This document shows positions 11,501 to 22,605 of a DNA stretch of 64,000 nt, piece by piece. The translations under genes and the position numbers were made by a program. Under the pieces are notes generated by a model that ran no database searches, was not told the DNA's origin, and saw nothing but the letters and a program-made list of their open reading frames with translations. Within the stretch, counting starts at the first letter, position 1. Every line of letters begins with the position of its first letter. The DNA comes from Prinsepia uniflora. Lineage: Eukaryota; Streptophyta; Magnoliopsida; Rosales; Rosaceae. The stretch is from positions 53,597,840 through 53,661,839 of the forward strand of contig CM064862.1 of NCBI GenBank assembly GCA_032719365.1, written 5' to 3'.

Positions 11501-12032
11501 GGTATTCGACACACTGAACATGGCGTCTCATGCCAAATAGGATCAAACATTCCTATTCCCAGCATCTCAGCTAGGGTAAATCCAGGGTCATCGTGCATCT
11601 GACTGCTCCTAGCAGCATAGTCTCCGATTTTTTGTAATTTATCGTGGACGACCCTGACATCCGAGCTCCACTGATACCACTTTGGCACAATCTTATATCT
11701 GATATGGACTTACCGTTGAACGGTCACGATTATGTAACATCATCATACTGGGACAACCGGATCAATAAGTCCCATCCACTATTAACACTACGGCTCTAAG
11801 CCGTTGGATTCCCATGCACATCGATCCTACTCGGGATCATATCTCACTAAAACAAGGCATCCTGTGCGAATTGAACCCTAGACCATTTCACTTCGAGCCA
11901 ACATAACCTAACTAGGGTTCGATTCCACTGAATCCTCATACTCTCACCCTAACTCTTAGGTTGATGACGAGCTGTTACCATTGTAGAGACATCTCATCCA
12001 GCACCTGCACGCCACTTTGAGAGCAACATGTA

Positions 12033-12043
12033 CTCTGATAACA
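12033..12043 (-). other. Primer-binding site of element A (decayed tRNA-Met)
   Basis: Minus strand TGTTATCAGAG against the canonical TGGTATCAGAG, three bases from the LTR edge at 12047. One mismatch. Confidence 0.75.
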
Positions 12044-12046
12044 AAA

Positions 12047-13657
12047 TGACAGGACCCATTCCAATCCTCTTGGATTATCGTGGGATGTACCTGCTCCCGT
12101 CTAACACCGCACGTTGGACTAGGGATACACTCGTCACCCGCTTGGGGTCCATCAGAGTACACCAGGATCGGTGGTGGCATGTGATGTCTCGATCTCTACT
12201 ACAGCCCGCATCCGCAATCAACCTAAAGGGTATTAAAACCATAAAAGCTGTGAGTGAAAAAAACAACAGTTTTATTAGGAAAACATTTCAGCAAAAGAAC
12301 ATTTATATGCTTCACGTAAAAGCATGCATGCATCATAAAACCAGTTATCAAACCATTTATTTTAATTAAATCATTACTCAATGAAACAGTTCGACAACCA
12401 AAACTAGTTCCTTTCTCAAATCATCATTAGGGCCTTAGCCCAAACTGTAAAATCAATCGCATGAGAACTCAGCCCAAAACCAATCTCCAAAAACATAAAA
12501 CACGGGGTCTCAGCCCCACAACCATCTCAATGAAACATCATATACATATATATAACCCATCCTCGGCATCTCATATACGCAATCAAGAACCCATCACGAT
12601 ATTTCTACAGTATGCATACTACTCGAGTCTCATCTCCGAGTCTACCCCTAGGATCTATGATATCTGGGAGGACCTGTCTCCGGACCCTGTCTGAGACTAT
12701 ATCCTATCTCTCACTCCTGGGCATGTGCTCCCTCTCGGAGTCACTCATCCCAAGCAGTGGATTGTGACACTCCAGGATCATCGACGTTTTGAGGAAACTA
12801 TTTAGCTCATATATGAGGGTATATACATATTCACATACTTTCTTTCAAATCATAGTTCAACTGGGTCTCATGCCCGAATCATAATCTAGGATTCCTCGAA
12901 TCCGATTCAAATCCAAATCTCACAAGCCTCAGCCTAAATCCACATTTAAATAGGGTCATAAACCCGAAGATCTCAACATGGTCTTAACCCAAAATCTCAT
13001 TTCATACCACAACTGGGACTCAAGCCCGATACCACAAATCAACTGGGACTCAAGCCCGATACCTTACACCAATTGGGTCTCAAGCTCAATACCATCAATC
13101 AACTAGGCTTCAAGCCCAATATCATAACTCAATTGGGCCTCAAGCCCGATCATATAAGCCAAATTGGCCTCCGGCCCAATATCTCATGAAATCAAATGGA
13201 CTCCAAGTCCAATAATTTCGAAATCCAAAATGGGTCTCATGGCCGGTTCCAGATTTCCAAATCCAAAACCATTCCATTAAACCATCATAGAAATACCAGC
13301 ACGTATAAGCACAATATAAAACCAGAAATCTCGAAATACGTACAAATACATAAATACTAAATACCATAGTCATATGCGTTAAAGGCATCTCAAATCATCG
13401 ATATAAAACACATATAAAACATTTATGCATGCATCGATTCATAAAACAAAGTCCACTCTTAGACCGTCCATGTTGCGCCTCGATACACGCGCCATAAGCC
13501 TCTTCGGGCCAATCACCATCTCCGGAACTCCCGTACATGTCCAAATCATACTAGAGTGTTACTAACAACTTCTATACACTTTCATTAAACCCCCCCTAAT
13601 TTTTCAGGATTTTTAAACGTATTTTAAATGGACCTTAAGCCTTCGAACACTCAAGCC
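12047..13657 (-). mobile_element. Element A 5' LTR, truncated
   Basis: Begins TGACAGGACCCATTCC on plus and parallels 3383-3913 plus 6302-7385 of the 3' LTR, including the minisatellite (13005-13245). It lacks the nested solo LTR and so preserves its empty target site. It ends abruptly near CACTCAAGCC and therefore lacks the promoter half of the LTR. Confidence 0.85.
12099..12119 (-). other. LTR 3'-end stem-loop, element A 5' LTR copy
   Basis: GTCTAACAC...GTTGGAC. Relative to the GTCTGAC/GTCAGAC type, stem pair 5:17 has changed from G-C to A-T on both sides. Pair 4:18 is now a mismatch on the transcribed strand. Confidence 0.5.
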
Positions 13658-13963
13658 TTATAACAAAATATATTATTTAATAATTGTAATAATGAATCAT
13701 TATGATTATAATGATAACTATTGTAATTTAATATTAATATTAATTTTCTGTTATTAAGAATAATGACAATTAACTCTCGGGGAGAATATTAATATTACGG
13801 AGGCTTCTAACCCGATTAAATAACATATTTAGCTGGTAAATAGATTATTTGATGTGCGGGTATCTGCAAGCCATTAATATTGTTGCCATGAGAAATTTGG
13901 TCATTTTGGGAATTTTTAGCCATATGGCAGCTCCACAATTTTCGGTTGATTTTGGGTTCCACA
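13657..13963 (-). mobile_element. Element C 3' LTR, truncated
   Basis: Matches 22668-22974 closely, including GGAGGCTTCTAACCCG and the AT-rich TTAATAATTGT(A/C)ATAATG stretch. It covers only the first half of the LTR. The rest was lost at the junction with element A. Confidence 0.9.
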
Positions 13964-13975
13964 AATGCCCCCACA
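13964..13975 (-). other. Polypurine tract of element C
   Basis: The minus strand reads GTGGGGGCATT immediately before the LTR start TGTGGAACCC, the classic plus-strand primer position. Confidence 0.8.
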
Positions 13976-16655
13976 TCCTTTAGGAATTTAGGGAATCCTA
14001 AGAGAAGTACATTTTTTGGATTTACTGTTGTCAATCTTGTCGGTATTTTTGTCTTTCCCCCTTCCTTGTTGAGAATAGTATCTGAGCTTAAAAAAGATAA
14101 CTATTTTTCTTTTTTAAATCTTTAAGAAATGAAACCTCCCCATAATGACAATAAATCTCTTTAAAAATGAGATTAATTACATTTTAACGCTTTGTAGGAT
14201 TTTTTCCTTATTTAAAAGGCATATATGATGGACAAAAGGGAAAATGTGTCTCGTGGAAAGAAAACTTGGCTATTGGTTAAGAAGGGGGAAAGGTTTCGTC
14301 TCAATAGTGAACTTTTTGGTGGTAATATGTGTTTCTTTTTCTGTTGTTTGTTGGCTTTGATTGCAGGTGGTGCGGATCCAAATTTGAGACCTGCGGTCTT
14401 GTTGTCTGTGCTCTCTACACATGGTGCCTTCATCAAACCAAAAAGCACAGTTGCAACCCAATTGGCATAGGAAATTTTTGTTGTAGGAGTGTGCATGCTA
14501 GGTAGAGACAAGCGACGGTTGCACGCTAGTCGCTATAGATGCTGTAGCCATGGGGACTTGAGCAAGTCCCATACTACCAAACGAATCAGGAGCTGCTGAC
14601 GCTGACATCATGGGCACACGAATCAAACTCTCACAAGTGGAGAGGAATAGCTGAGAGGAGTATTTTTAGGAGAATGGAGCACTAACAGGTGGAGAGGAAA
14701 GCTGAGAGGAGCATCTACACTCGAATGGGACGCCATTGGGAGTAGTGAGTGAACCCAGGAAATTTTGCAGGAGATGCTCATGCAGGGAAGAAGAAAGACT
14801 TCCTAAAATGACATGTCATTTTTACTCGCTGTTTTTGGGAGAAAACGACGTGTCATTTTTTTCAAAGTCGTTGGTGAAAACACGACATGTCGTTTCAGAC
14901 ACTTCCCATGCAAATATGGCTTCGGTCTTTTGCAGATTCTGAGAGCTCTGAATGTTCGATTGTCACAATTCAAGCAGCGGTGCGCTCTACTCTCCGAGAC
15001 GATCATTTCATGATACTTGAAGGAATTCTTTTGGTGAGAGCTCGAAAGACTTAATTTTATGAGAACTCAAGTTGTAAAACCATCTAGCGGCGTGTCTCGA
15101 ATTTTGCTGGAGCTTCCGACTTTTGGAGAGGGTGGAGTTGACATCAAGACACTTATCTAATTGACACACTCGTGGCATTTCACGGATTGAAGAGCTTGGC
15201 GCGTTATGAGCGATATACCATGATTCATCAAGGCTTTCGGCGAAGAGTTCCATCATTTGAAGTAAGGAGTGTCACAACCCAAGGTGGGGCACGTTACAAC
15301 CGTGTGACGTGGGACGCGAGGTATGCTGCAAGTGCGATGCGAGGTGTTCTTTATCCAAGGCTTGGTGTGGCACAACGCAAGGCAAAGGTTGGAGTAGGAG
15401 ACGATGCGCCGCACGACATGAAGTGTTCTTCTCAGTGACCATTCACTTGATTCTTGGTGGATAGGAGATTTTGATATATGAGGGACAAGGTGCACCTTGA
15501 CATGTCTAGGCTTTTCATCCACAAGAGGCGAGACATCCCATGACTTGAAGTTAGGCATGTCGCAATGCAAGGGGATGCGTGCCATAGTGCAAGGCGAGAC
15601 AAGGTATCCCATGACGCGAGGCAAAGTGCATGTGGTGCCATGAATTGAACGAAGCTTTTCTAGGAGTTGTTTTAGCCAGTGGAGGACCTTCTAGAGACCT
15701 GACATTCCAGACCATGTTGAGCTCAAAATGGGGTGGCTTCAAGGTGGAGCATAAAGACGGAGGATCGATCATGCCCCCTATGAAGCTCTAGATGGTGTAC
15801 GTCATTGCGTAATTGAAGGAAGAAAGTGTGGATGTGGACTACACATATGGTGCTTGGAAGATAGAACGGTCTGACACACGAGGATCAAGGTGCAACAGAA
15901 TACAAGGCAAGACCTGGTTGGAGCTCAAAGTGTTACACGAGGAGTACTTCCAATGACCATGCATATGACGCTTAGCAGATAGAAGATCTTGGTGCATTTA
16001 CAGTCTTGTCACCTTCAAGTGCAAGTGGAACCAACGTCGAAGCTTTTAGAAAGGGAGGCTATGAGTCTCATCACTTGATGTGAGGTGAGTCACAACCCAG
16101 TAGGAGGCCTGTTCCAACTGCGGGGATGCTTGCATGATCCCGAAGAGAAAACCAAACAGTTGTGTGTTGAAATCCAAAATTTGAGAGTTGGCTACTTACT
16201 ATCATCACATGCCACCATAACTTTGTGCTTTAAGGAGGCAAAGAAAGACGATGTTCCTGAAACTGACTAGTCACCATACGATGACATGTCCCTACTTTCA
16301 GCAGAAGAGTGGTAAGAGTTTCGAATGACCATGGGCTTTGAGGACTTGCATCTGTAGTTACTTCATCTGTGTATGTTGATTATCGCATTTGCATTTTTGT
16401 ATTGAATAACTGGTTTATGCGATCGAGATGTGATTAGCCAACCATCCTTCAAATCAATAATGAAAACGATATTTATGAGAAATTTTGAGCTCCCGTATCC
16501 CTGTCTAATTCTACTAACTGCCTTGATGTATCCAAACCTGTTCGCTCATCAAATGCCCCCATTGTAGCCATGGGTGCCCAACTTTGGGTTTCAGCTAACT
16601 TGGTTAGTGTTCGTTTTGGTGTTGCCTTCAAGGAAGTCTTTTTGCTTCTTATTAG
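13976..16655 (-). mobile_element. Element C internal region downstream of gag, non-coding
   Basis: About 2.7 kb with no pol domain and no long ORF on the minus strand. Around 14810-14900 there are three copies of a CGAC(A/G)TGTC(A/G)TTT word. Around 15270-15650 there are irregular reiterations of CACAACCCAAGG-, GACGCGAGG- and GGCAAAG-like words that may be decayed tandem repeats. Otherwise nothing is recognised. Confidence 0.6.
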
Positions 16656-17190
16656 AAAGCTTGAAGTGCTTCCAAGAGGAAGACTTTGAGTACTTCCTAG
16701 TGGAAGGCTTTGAGTGCTTCCTGGTGGAAGGTTTTGAGTGCTTCTTAGCGAAAGGCGTTCGCAAGGCGTAGATTGAATTGCATTGCATGGCAAAAGCGAA
16801 GGTGCATTGCAGGGCAAAGTCTTGGTCACTTCGCATGGCGAAGTCTTGGTTGCTTCGTATGGCTAAGGTTTGGACACTTTATTGGGTGAAGGCTTAGGTG
16901 CTTCGCATGACGAATGTTTAGACGCTTCGCAAGGAGAAGGCTTAGGTTTTTCTCATGGCGAAGGCTTAGATGCTTCGTAAGGCGAATACGTAGGTGCTTC
17001 GCATGGCGAAGGCTTGGATGCTTAGCAGGGCGAAGGCTTGTATGCTTCGCACGACGAAGTCTTGGATACTTTGACGGGCGAAGGCTTGGATGCTTCACAA
17101 GGTGAAGGCTTGGATGCGTCGCAAGGCGAAGGTTTAGATGCTTCGCAGGGCGACGATTTGTATGTGTCGATGATGAAGGCTTTGATGCTA
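16656..17190. repeat. 24-bp minisatellite in element C
   Basis: About twenty imperfect copies of a 24-bp unit built on GAAGGCTTGGATGCTTCG plus CAAGGC. Variant sub-blocks occur at the left end (GAAGGCTTTGAGTGCTTC, 16680-16760). Because 24 is a multiple of three, each frame without a stop in the unit stays open. This explains the ORFs on both strands here (for example 16826-17332 on minus, an octapeptide repeat). Tandem repeats between gag/pol and the 3' LTR are typical of Tat/Ogre-type elements. Confidence 0.85.
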
Positions 17191-17384
17191 GAGGGAATAA
17201 GTTTTGAAAATTGTATTTGTTGAAAAAATATGTTTGTACGTATTTAGAACAATTTTTCAATTTTATTGATAATTCAAATACATGGTACTTGAATTTAGAA
17301 GACAAATTGAAAAGAAAACTTGAAAGCCTCATATACAGAATGTCTTTCTAATTTTGACATGCAGTTAGTTGATGCGGATCAATT

Positions 17385-19268
17385 TTCAAGCGGGCTCCTT
17401 AGGTTCTTTGTTTGTAGATCGATGCATGGCCCTCCCGTTCTCGGTGCAATGTCCCTCTTTGATGAGATTCCGGAGATATCTCTCGAAGGATATACATTTC
17501 CCAATGTCATGCCCATAACACTCGTGGTAGGCACATCACTTTGTCTTATCGGCCTTCTCTTGATCGCCTTTGACCGGTTCTGGCTTCTTGAACCAAGGTT
17601 TTTCTTTTATCTCATTGTGGATCTGATGGACTGGTAAAGATAACTGCAAACTAGGATTTCCCGTAGTCGGAGTTTGGGAGGGCTGACCCGCTTTGCGCTT
17701 GCTGGACTTTCCTCACGCAAACTTGCCATGCGATTCATCCTTATTGGAGGCCTTCTCGCTCACCCCAACATGGTCCTGTGCATGGGTGGCATTTTTTTCT
17801 TGCTCCCATCATGCATACCGCTCTGCTAGTGAGAGCATCTTGGTAAGACTTCGTGCATTGCTCATGTAGAGCTGGCTGTCTCGGGGAAGCCCTTGCTTAA
17901 ATGCCATTGCATCAACAAAGTCGCTACAGCCGACAATTCGAGACTTCTCCTCACAATATCTCCGAATGTATTTTCGCAGAGTCTCTTTTGCTCTCTTTCG
18001 AATAGAGAAAATATGGTCATCATTTACTTCGACTATTCAAAGTTGTGAGTACTCCTTCACAAATGCTAGAGCCAACTCTTCAAAAGATGCAATCGACCTA
18101 CGGGGGAGATGATTGAACCACGTCATCATGGTTTGGCCTTGCAGGGAGGCTTGAAACACCTTGCACATGAGTGCATCGTTCTATTTGTGGGAGACCATAA
18201 CTCCCTGATAGTAGTCTATGTGCTTCATTGGGTCAGAATTTCCTTTGAATGGATTGAAGTTTGGCGTCACAAACCTTTGAGGGAATGGCGCCTCCTCAAT
18301 ATCCCTCACGAAGGGTGTGGACGGCTGAATTTCACGACGTAGATCATCCTCTAGATCACCATCTCGTTGAATATGAAGGTGTTGGTCCATCATCCTTTGA
18401 ATGTTATTAGCTTGCAGCGCACCTCCCTGAGGCAGTGAGTCATTATGCGCTATCCGCTGGGAACCTCCTCGAGCCTTTCCCCTTGACCCCTGAGGTAGCG
18501 TAGGTGAGTAACCCTCATCTTCCCCCTCACTACCATGGGCAGATTGTATTGGGGCTTTATGTGGAGTCTGAAGTTCCCTTCTGCTCCCATGTGAGCGCTC
18601 CACTCGTGAAGCTGTCCCGACCCTACTTCCAAGCCGCTTATGTACTGATAGTCTTGGACGTTGCAGACTCTTTTCCTTGCGGGTGTGACTTTCTTCACTG
18701 GAGTCACTTAGCTAGGTGTCCCGAGACATTGTTCAGCATCAGACCGCTTCCTTCCCCACACGCCTTGAAACATTCTCCTGTCTTCCACACGAGGTGGAAT
18801 GTCTCTCTGGTCCTTGAGCTGTTCTTTCTGCCAGGAGTCGCTGCAAAAGCTCCGACTGAAGTTGAACTTGGCTGCTCAACCTTTCCACATGTTGAGCCAG
18901 GTTGTCCTAAGGGGTTGGGGGTGGCTCCTCCCTGAGATGTCGTGGCGCCCATCTAGGAAGTCCCGTAGATCCATGTTCGTAGTGGGCTGACTCTGCCTTG
19001 ATGCTCCTCCTACCATCCGCCCGGTTGTTTCTTGCAAGGTTGAAGTTCCTTCCCCTAGCGCAGGCACTTGGTTTGTTGGAGATGGGAACGCTCCGGAGCT
19101 GAAGGTTGGCATCTTTCCTTGCGTCTCCATGGGCACTTCTATGGACACACGTCGGGGACAGATTGGGTGTTCCTCCAGAGTCTCTATGTGAGCTTCATTC
19201 CTTGTCTAAGAAGTTGAGGCTGAAACACCTTCTCCGGTTGAACGAACGGATCGTCGAAACCTAGCCAT
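17385..19268 (-). pseudogene. gag: Tat/Athila-type gag, broken by stops
   Basis: The start ATG (19268) reads MARFRRSVRSTGEG and hits a TAG near 19208. Further along in the same direction are a TPNFNPFKG segment followed by DPMKHIDYY (about 18200-18260), then WFNHLPRRSIASFEELALAF (about 18045-18110). This is the conserved core of the Ty3 gag capsid family. A later segment is RKRAKETLRKYIRRYCEEKS. The C-terminal part has CAYHECYGHDIGKC (17494-17535), the knuckle-like motif of Tat/Athila gags, followed by a LIKEGH-type helix. In-frame stops at about 18181, 18037 and 17815 and others show it is dead. The protein would be the capsid/nucleocapsid of a virus-like particle. No pol follows. Confidence 0.85.
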
Positions 19269-19409
19269 GCTCGTCCAGAGAATCTTGAATGGAAAGTTGT
19301 TGTCGAACAATGAACACGTTCAAGATCTTCGAACAACGTTATGAACGATAAACGAAGTAAGATGAAAGAGGAACGATCATGAGAGTTTCTTCTTGAATAT
19401 CTTCAAACT

Positions 19410-19427
19410 CTCAATGAAAGCACCAAT
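19410..19427 (-). other. Primer-binding site of element C
   Basis: The minus strand reads A then TTGGTGCTTTCATTGAG directly after the LTR end (TTCAACA). The tRNA is not assigned. This TGGTGCTTTCATTGAG site is familiar to me from plant Tat-like elements and differs from the tRNA-Met site of its neighbours. Confidence 0.65.
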
Positions 19428-19633
19428 TGTTGAAGCAGAATTCGTACTTTAAGCTCAAAAGACTCAAGGATCCCTGCAAACAAGCAAACAATAAGCTATC
19501 GTTCGTTCAATGATCGAGACCCGGGGGGTTGTTCGACCAAGAACGCTCCAATGCTTAAGTCAACTTCGAAAGAGAAATCTCAAGATCTTAAGTAGCGTTG
19601 AACAAAATTACCTGGAATGTGAAATGAGCTCCG

Positions 19634-19643
19634 CTATTTATAG
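19634..19643 (-). promoter_or_regulatory. TATA box of element C LTR
   Basis: The minus strand reads CTATAAATAG, about 205 bp before the LTR 3' end and 370 bp before the gag ATG. Position and sequence fit a plant TATA box driving the gag transcript. Confidence 0.65.
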
Positions 19644-20229
19644 GAAATCCTTGGGAGCCTCGGAGCGTTCTGATTGGTCAGTTGAATTTGTAATTAATAA
19701 ATAATGTAACGACCTGTCCCAAATTTCATGATTAGATTAGTGACTACTCACGATTAGTGAGGTTAATCGGTGATTAGTTAGGCTAAATCGGACGAACGAT
19801 GCAAAATGACCGTTTTGCCCTTAGTCGTGGCAAAATGTTGACTTTTCATTCTGGAGGTCAAACGGACTTTGACCAATGACCGTGACGTAGTTTAGGACGT
19901 CACGAGTTCATAGACAGGTGGCACGTTCAATTCCGACGTTCGAGGAGGAAGTTATGACGTTCGGAAGTTTTAGGGCATTTTGGTAATTTTAGTTAAAAGG
20001 AGCGAAATGTTGACTTTTTGACTGGGATGTCCGATGGCCGAGGGCCAAGGACTATTACGTAGATAAGGACGATATGAATCCGTAGACAGGCGGCATGTCA
20101 AATTCGGACGTTCGACGACGAAGTTACGGTTCACGAAAGTTTCGGGATACTATTTACGGCGAAACGTTTTACGAGACAAAAAGTGCAATTTTGACTCTAG
20201 TGGGCCCAGATATTTAATGGAGGCCCAAT

Positions 20230-20255
20230 GGATGAGTGACAAGTGTCACCCATCC
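20230..20255. promoter_or_regulatory. 26-bp dyad palindrome, copy with one mismatch
   Basis: Same dyad as at 1093, with TGTCACCCATCC replacing TGTCACTCATCC. A CTATATTCA stretch follows within 15 bp. Confidence 0.65.
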
Positions 20256-20482
20256 ACAGGCCACCTATATTCATTCATGCATCTCCCTTTTTCCCGTGCA
20301 TTTTCATTTCTTCATTCAAACACAAACCATTTCCCCGATCTCATCCTCTGTGCAACCCAAACCCATCCAATCCAAACCTTCACCCATGACCATTTAAGGA
20401 ACCAGGGAAGTGAGGGAAGGACTGAGGATGATGGTGGCCGGCCAGGAGGGAGCCACCGTGCACGGCGGAGACCGAACCCGAG

Positions 20483-22479
20483 GTATGGCTCGGTTTTTCC
20501 CATTTTCTCCTATTTTTGATTTCAAACGTTAGGGATAGTTTTGGTCGATTGGGAGGGGTTTATTATGATGTTAGGAAGGTTTTAAGATGAATTTGGGAGG
20601 TGGTTAGTGGCGGAGAAGCTCTGGGGAAAAACTGGAAACGTTGAACCGTATGGTTCAAAGATTGAACCATGGAATTTTGATTTTTTTAGGTCGTTTTGAT
20701 GATTGGAATTGATAGGGAATGAAGAGATATGAATTATAGGATTAATTAGGGTTGAAATCGGACCAAAATAGAGGGAGAAAACCTCTGAAAAATTCTCGCC
20801 GGTTCGGAACAGTACTGCTACAGTAACCGGTCCAAAACCAGAAAAAAAAAAAACCGGTTTCAGGGGTAGGTGATGATGACCAGTGTTTTCGACCTTCTAG
20901 GGGCTCGTGAGGATGTGTGCTCCATAATTTGGGAAAGTGTTCAACACGGGAAATCTTCTATTCGATGTAACGAAGATTTTGGGACTGGTCTCGCGTCAAT
21001 CGGACATCGTTTCGATAGTTTTCGGGGTGTCGGAAGGTTTAGGGTCGGTTTCAAAATAGTTAAAAGTTCGGGAAAATTACGGGGCTTTGATAGGAGGTTA
21101 ATTAAGTAGTTAGTAACCTTCTATTAAAATTTGGACAGGTTTGGGAGTCCCGGTGATAGCGATTGGCTCGGGAGAGCCTATGACACGCAAATCAAGGCGG
21201 CAGCTCGGACGGTCTGTGAGTGGACCTTGTTTTCTAAATTGGTGCATGCATAAATGTTTATTATATGTTTTAAATACTTGTTTGTGATTCCATGAGTGCA
21301 TTTGGATGTGTGGTTACGTATAGGCACGTATTTCGAGGTTTCGGCCCTATACAGTGCCTATACGGGTCTGTATGTCTTTATTGGTCTAAATGAAATGGTT
21401 TTGGATTTCCAAAAGGATAATGAATGTGATTTGATAATGTTGATTTTGGATATTTATGAATTATATGATTTCACGTATTTCGAGGCGATTTATGTGCTTG
21501 CACGTAAATCGAGGTTTTCCAGTTTTATACTGATTTTCCATACTTATGATTTTGGATATGATTTCATGAAATAGTTTTTGATTCAAAAAGGTAAACTCGG
21601 GTTCGAAATCCATTTGATTTCCGGAATCGGGCCGGAGGCCCAATTGGTTTACGATTCGGACTTGAGGTCCAGTTTCTATGTGGATTCGGGCCTAGGCCCC
21701 AGTTATGTGTTACAAATGGTTTTTATGGTTCATGACGGTTTATGGAAACCGGCATGAACCTTTGAAATGGAATTACGGGTCATGACGGTTTATGGGAACC
21801 GGCATGAACCCATGAAAGGTTTCTATGGATCATGACGGCTTATGAGGGGCCGAGCATGAATCCTGGAAAGATTTAAAGAATGATTTCAAAAGGTTTTTCA
21901 TATTCCATCCTTTATATATGATTGTCTCCTCCGGGGAGGGTCGTTGGCCTGGGAGGACCCCGGAGTAGTCACGGAGCACTGACTGAGTGGAGTCGCCCCC
22001 AGTTGGGTTCCTTACTCTCAGGATGGGCATGTTTTGTTACCTCCAGGGAGGGTCATTGATCTACGGACATTGACCTGGGTGGACCCTGGAGAGACTTGGG
22101 TTTGAGACCCCGGTTAGCACACGTGTAGCTCTATTTTACCGTGACAGGTTCTCGATATGAATATAAGGGATAAACATGATTTCAATTGGTTTGGGAAATT
22201 GTGTTTATGATGATAAATGGTTTTGGGCTGAGATCCCACATATGGTTATTATGTTATGGTTTTCAGTAAATGGTTTTGGGTAGGAGCCCGTGTGACTTGA
22301 ATTTACGGAACTCGGGGCTGAGACCCTAATTATGGTTGTTTAAACTTATGTGTTTGGATAAATGGTTTTACTATGCATGCATGCTTTTTAGTGGAGGGTA
22401 TAAAGGTCTTTGATGAAATGTTTTTATAAATTCTTTATATTTGTCCACTCACAGTCTTTTTGTTTTTAATACCCTTCAG
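20483..22479 (+). other. Candidate intron within solo LTR
   Basis: Donor CCCGAG|GTATGG at 20483. At the right end GTCCACTCACAG (branch-point-like CTCAC), a T-rich tract and ATACCCTTCAG|GTTGG. It corresponds in position to the candidate introns of the other long LTRs. Confidence 0.35.
21727..21862 (+). repeat. Three tandem hairpin units in LTR
   Basis: Units at 21727-21760, 21777-21811 and 21826-21862. The first two pair GGTTCATG or GGGTCATG with CATGAACC(C), and inner CGGTT with AACCG, around a short TATGG loop. The third is more decayed. Related units occur in both element B LTRs. Confidence 0.85.
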
Positions 22480-22584
22480 GTTGGATACGGTGTGGACTGT
22501 AGCAGAGATCGAGATATCACATGCCTCCTTCGGATCCTTGCGTACTCTGATAGCCCGAGAGGGCAAAGGTCGGAAATATCCCTT

Positions 22585-22605
22585 GTCTGACACTCCGTGT
22601 CAGAC
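22585..22605 (+). other. LTR 3'-end stem-loop, perfect copy
   Basis: GTCTGACAC, loop TCC, GTGTCAGAC: a 9-bp perfect stem 53 bp before the LTR end, followed by GGGAGCAGGG. Confidence 0.85.

Larger units (their letters stand above)
8506..12046 (-). mobile_element. Element A internal region, non-coding
   Basis: 3.5 kb between the two LTRs with no convincing ORF on the coding (minus) strand. I see no gag, protease, RT, RNase H or integrase motif. The short ORFs (for example 9587-9909 on plus) are on the wrong strand and overlap in several frames. Scattered words shared with the element B internal region (for example GACATCAAAATTYRTCCTA at 10318 and 36769, and AGCGGAAAATGAGAA versus AGCAGAAAATGAGAA) show the two internal regions are homologous and conserved without coding, as expected for a LARD. 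Confidence 0.7.
3383..13657 (-). mobile_element. Element A: gypsy LARD-like retrotransposon, 5' LTR truncated
   Basis: Reads on the minus strand. The 3' LTR is 3383-8505 (split by a solo LTR), the internal region 8506-12046 and the 5' LTR 12047-13657. Both LTRs begin TGACAGGACCC on the plus strand. The internal side of the 3' LTR has the AATTTCG-TCCT-CGAAATT block (8523-8540) and a purine-rich tract on the minus strand. The 5' LTR is preceded by a decayed tRNA-Met primer site. The 5' LTR stops matching its partner at about 13657, where it abuts the truncated LTR of element C, so both lost DNA there and A has no right-hand target duplication. The left flank is GGTCA. Confidence 0.85.

Noticed and set aside
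16826..17332. 168-codon octapeptide-repeat protein
   Set aside because: The 24-bp minisatellite keeps frames open on both strands. There is no sign of selection for one frame.
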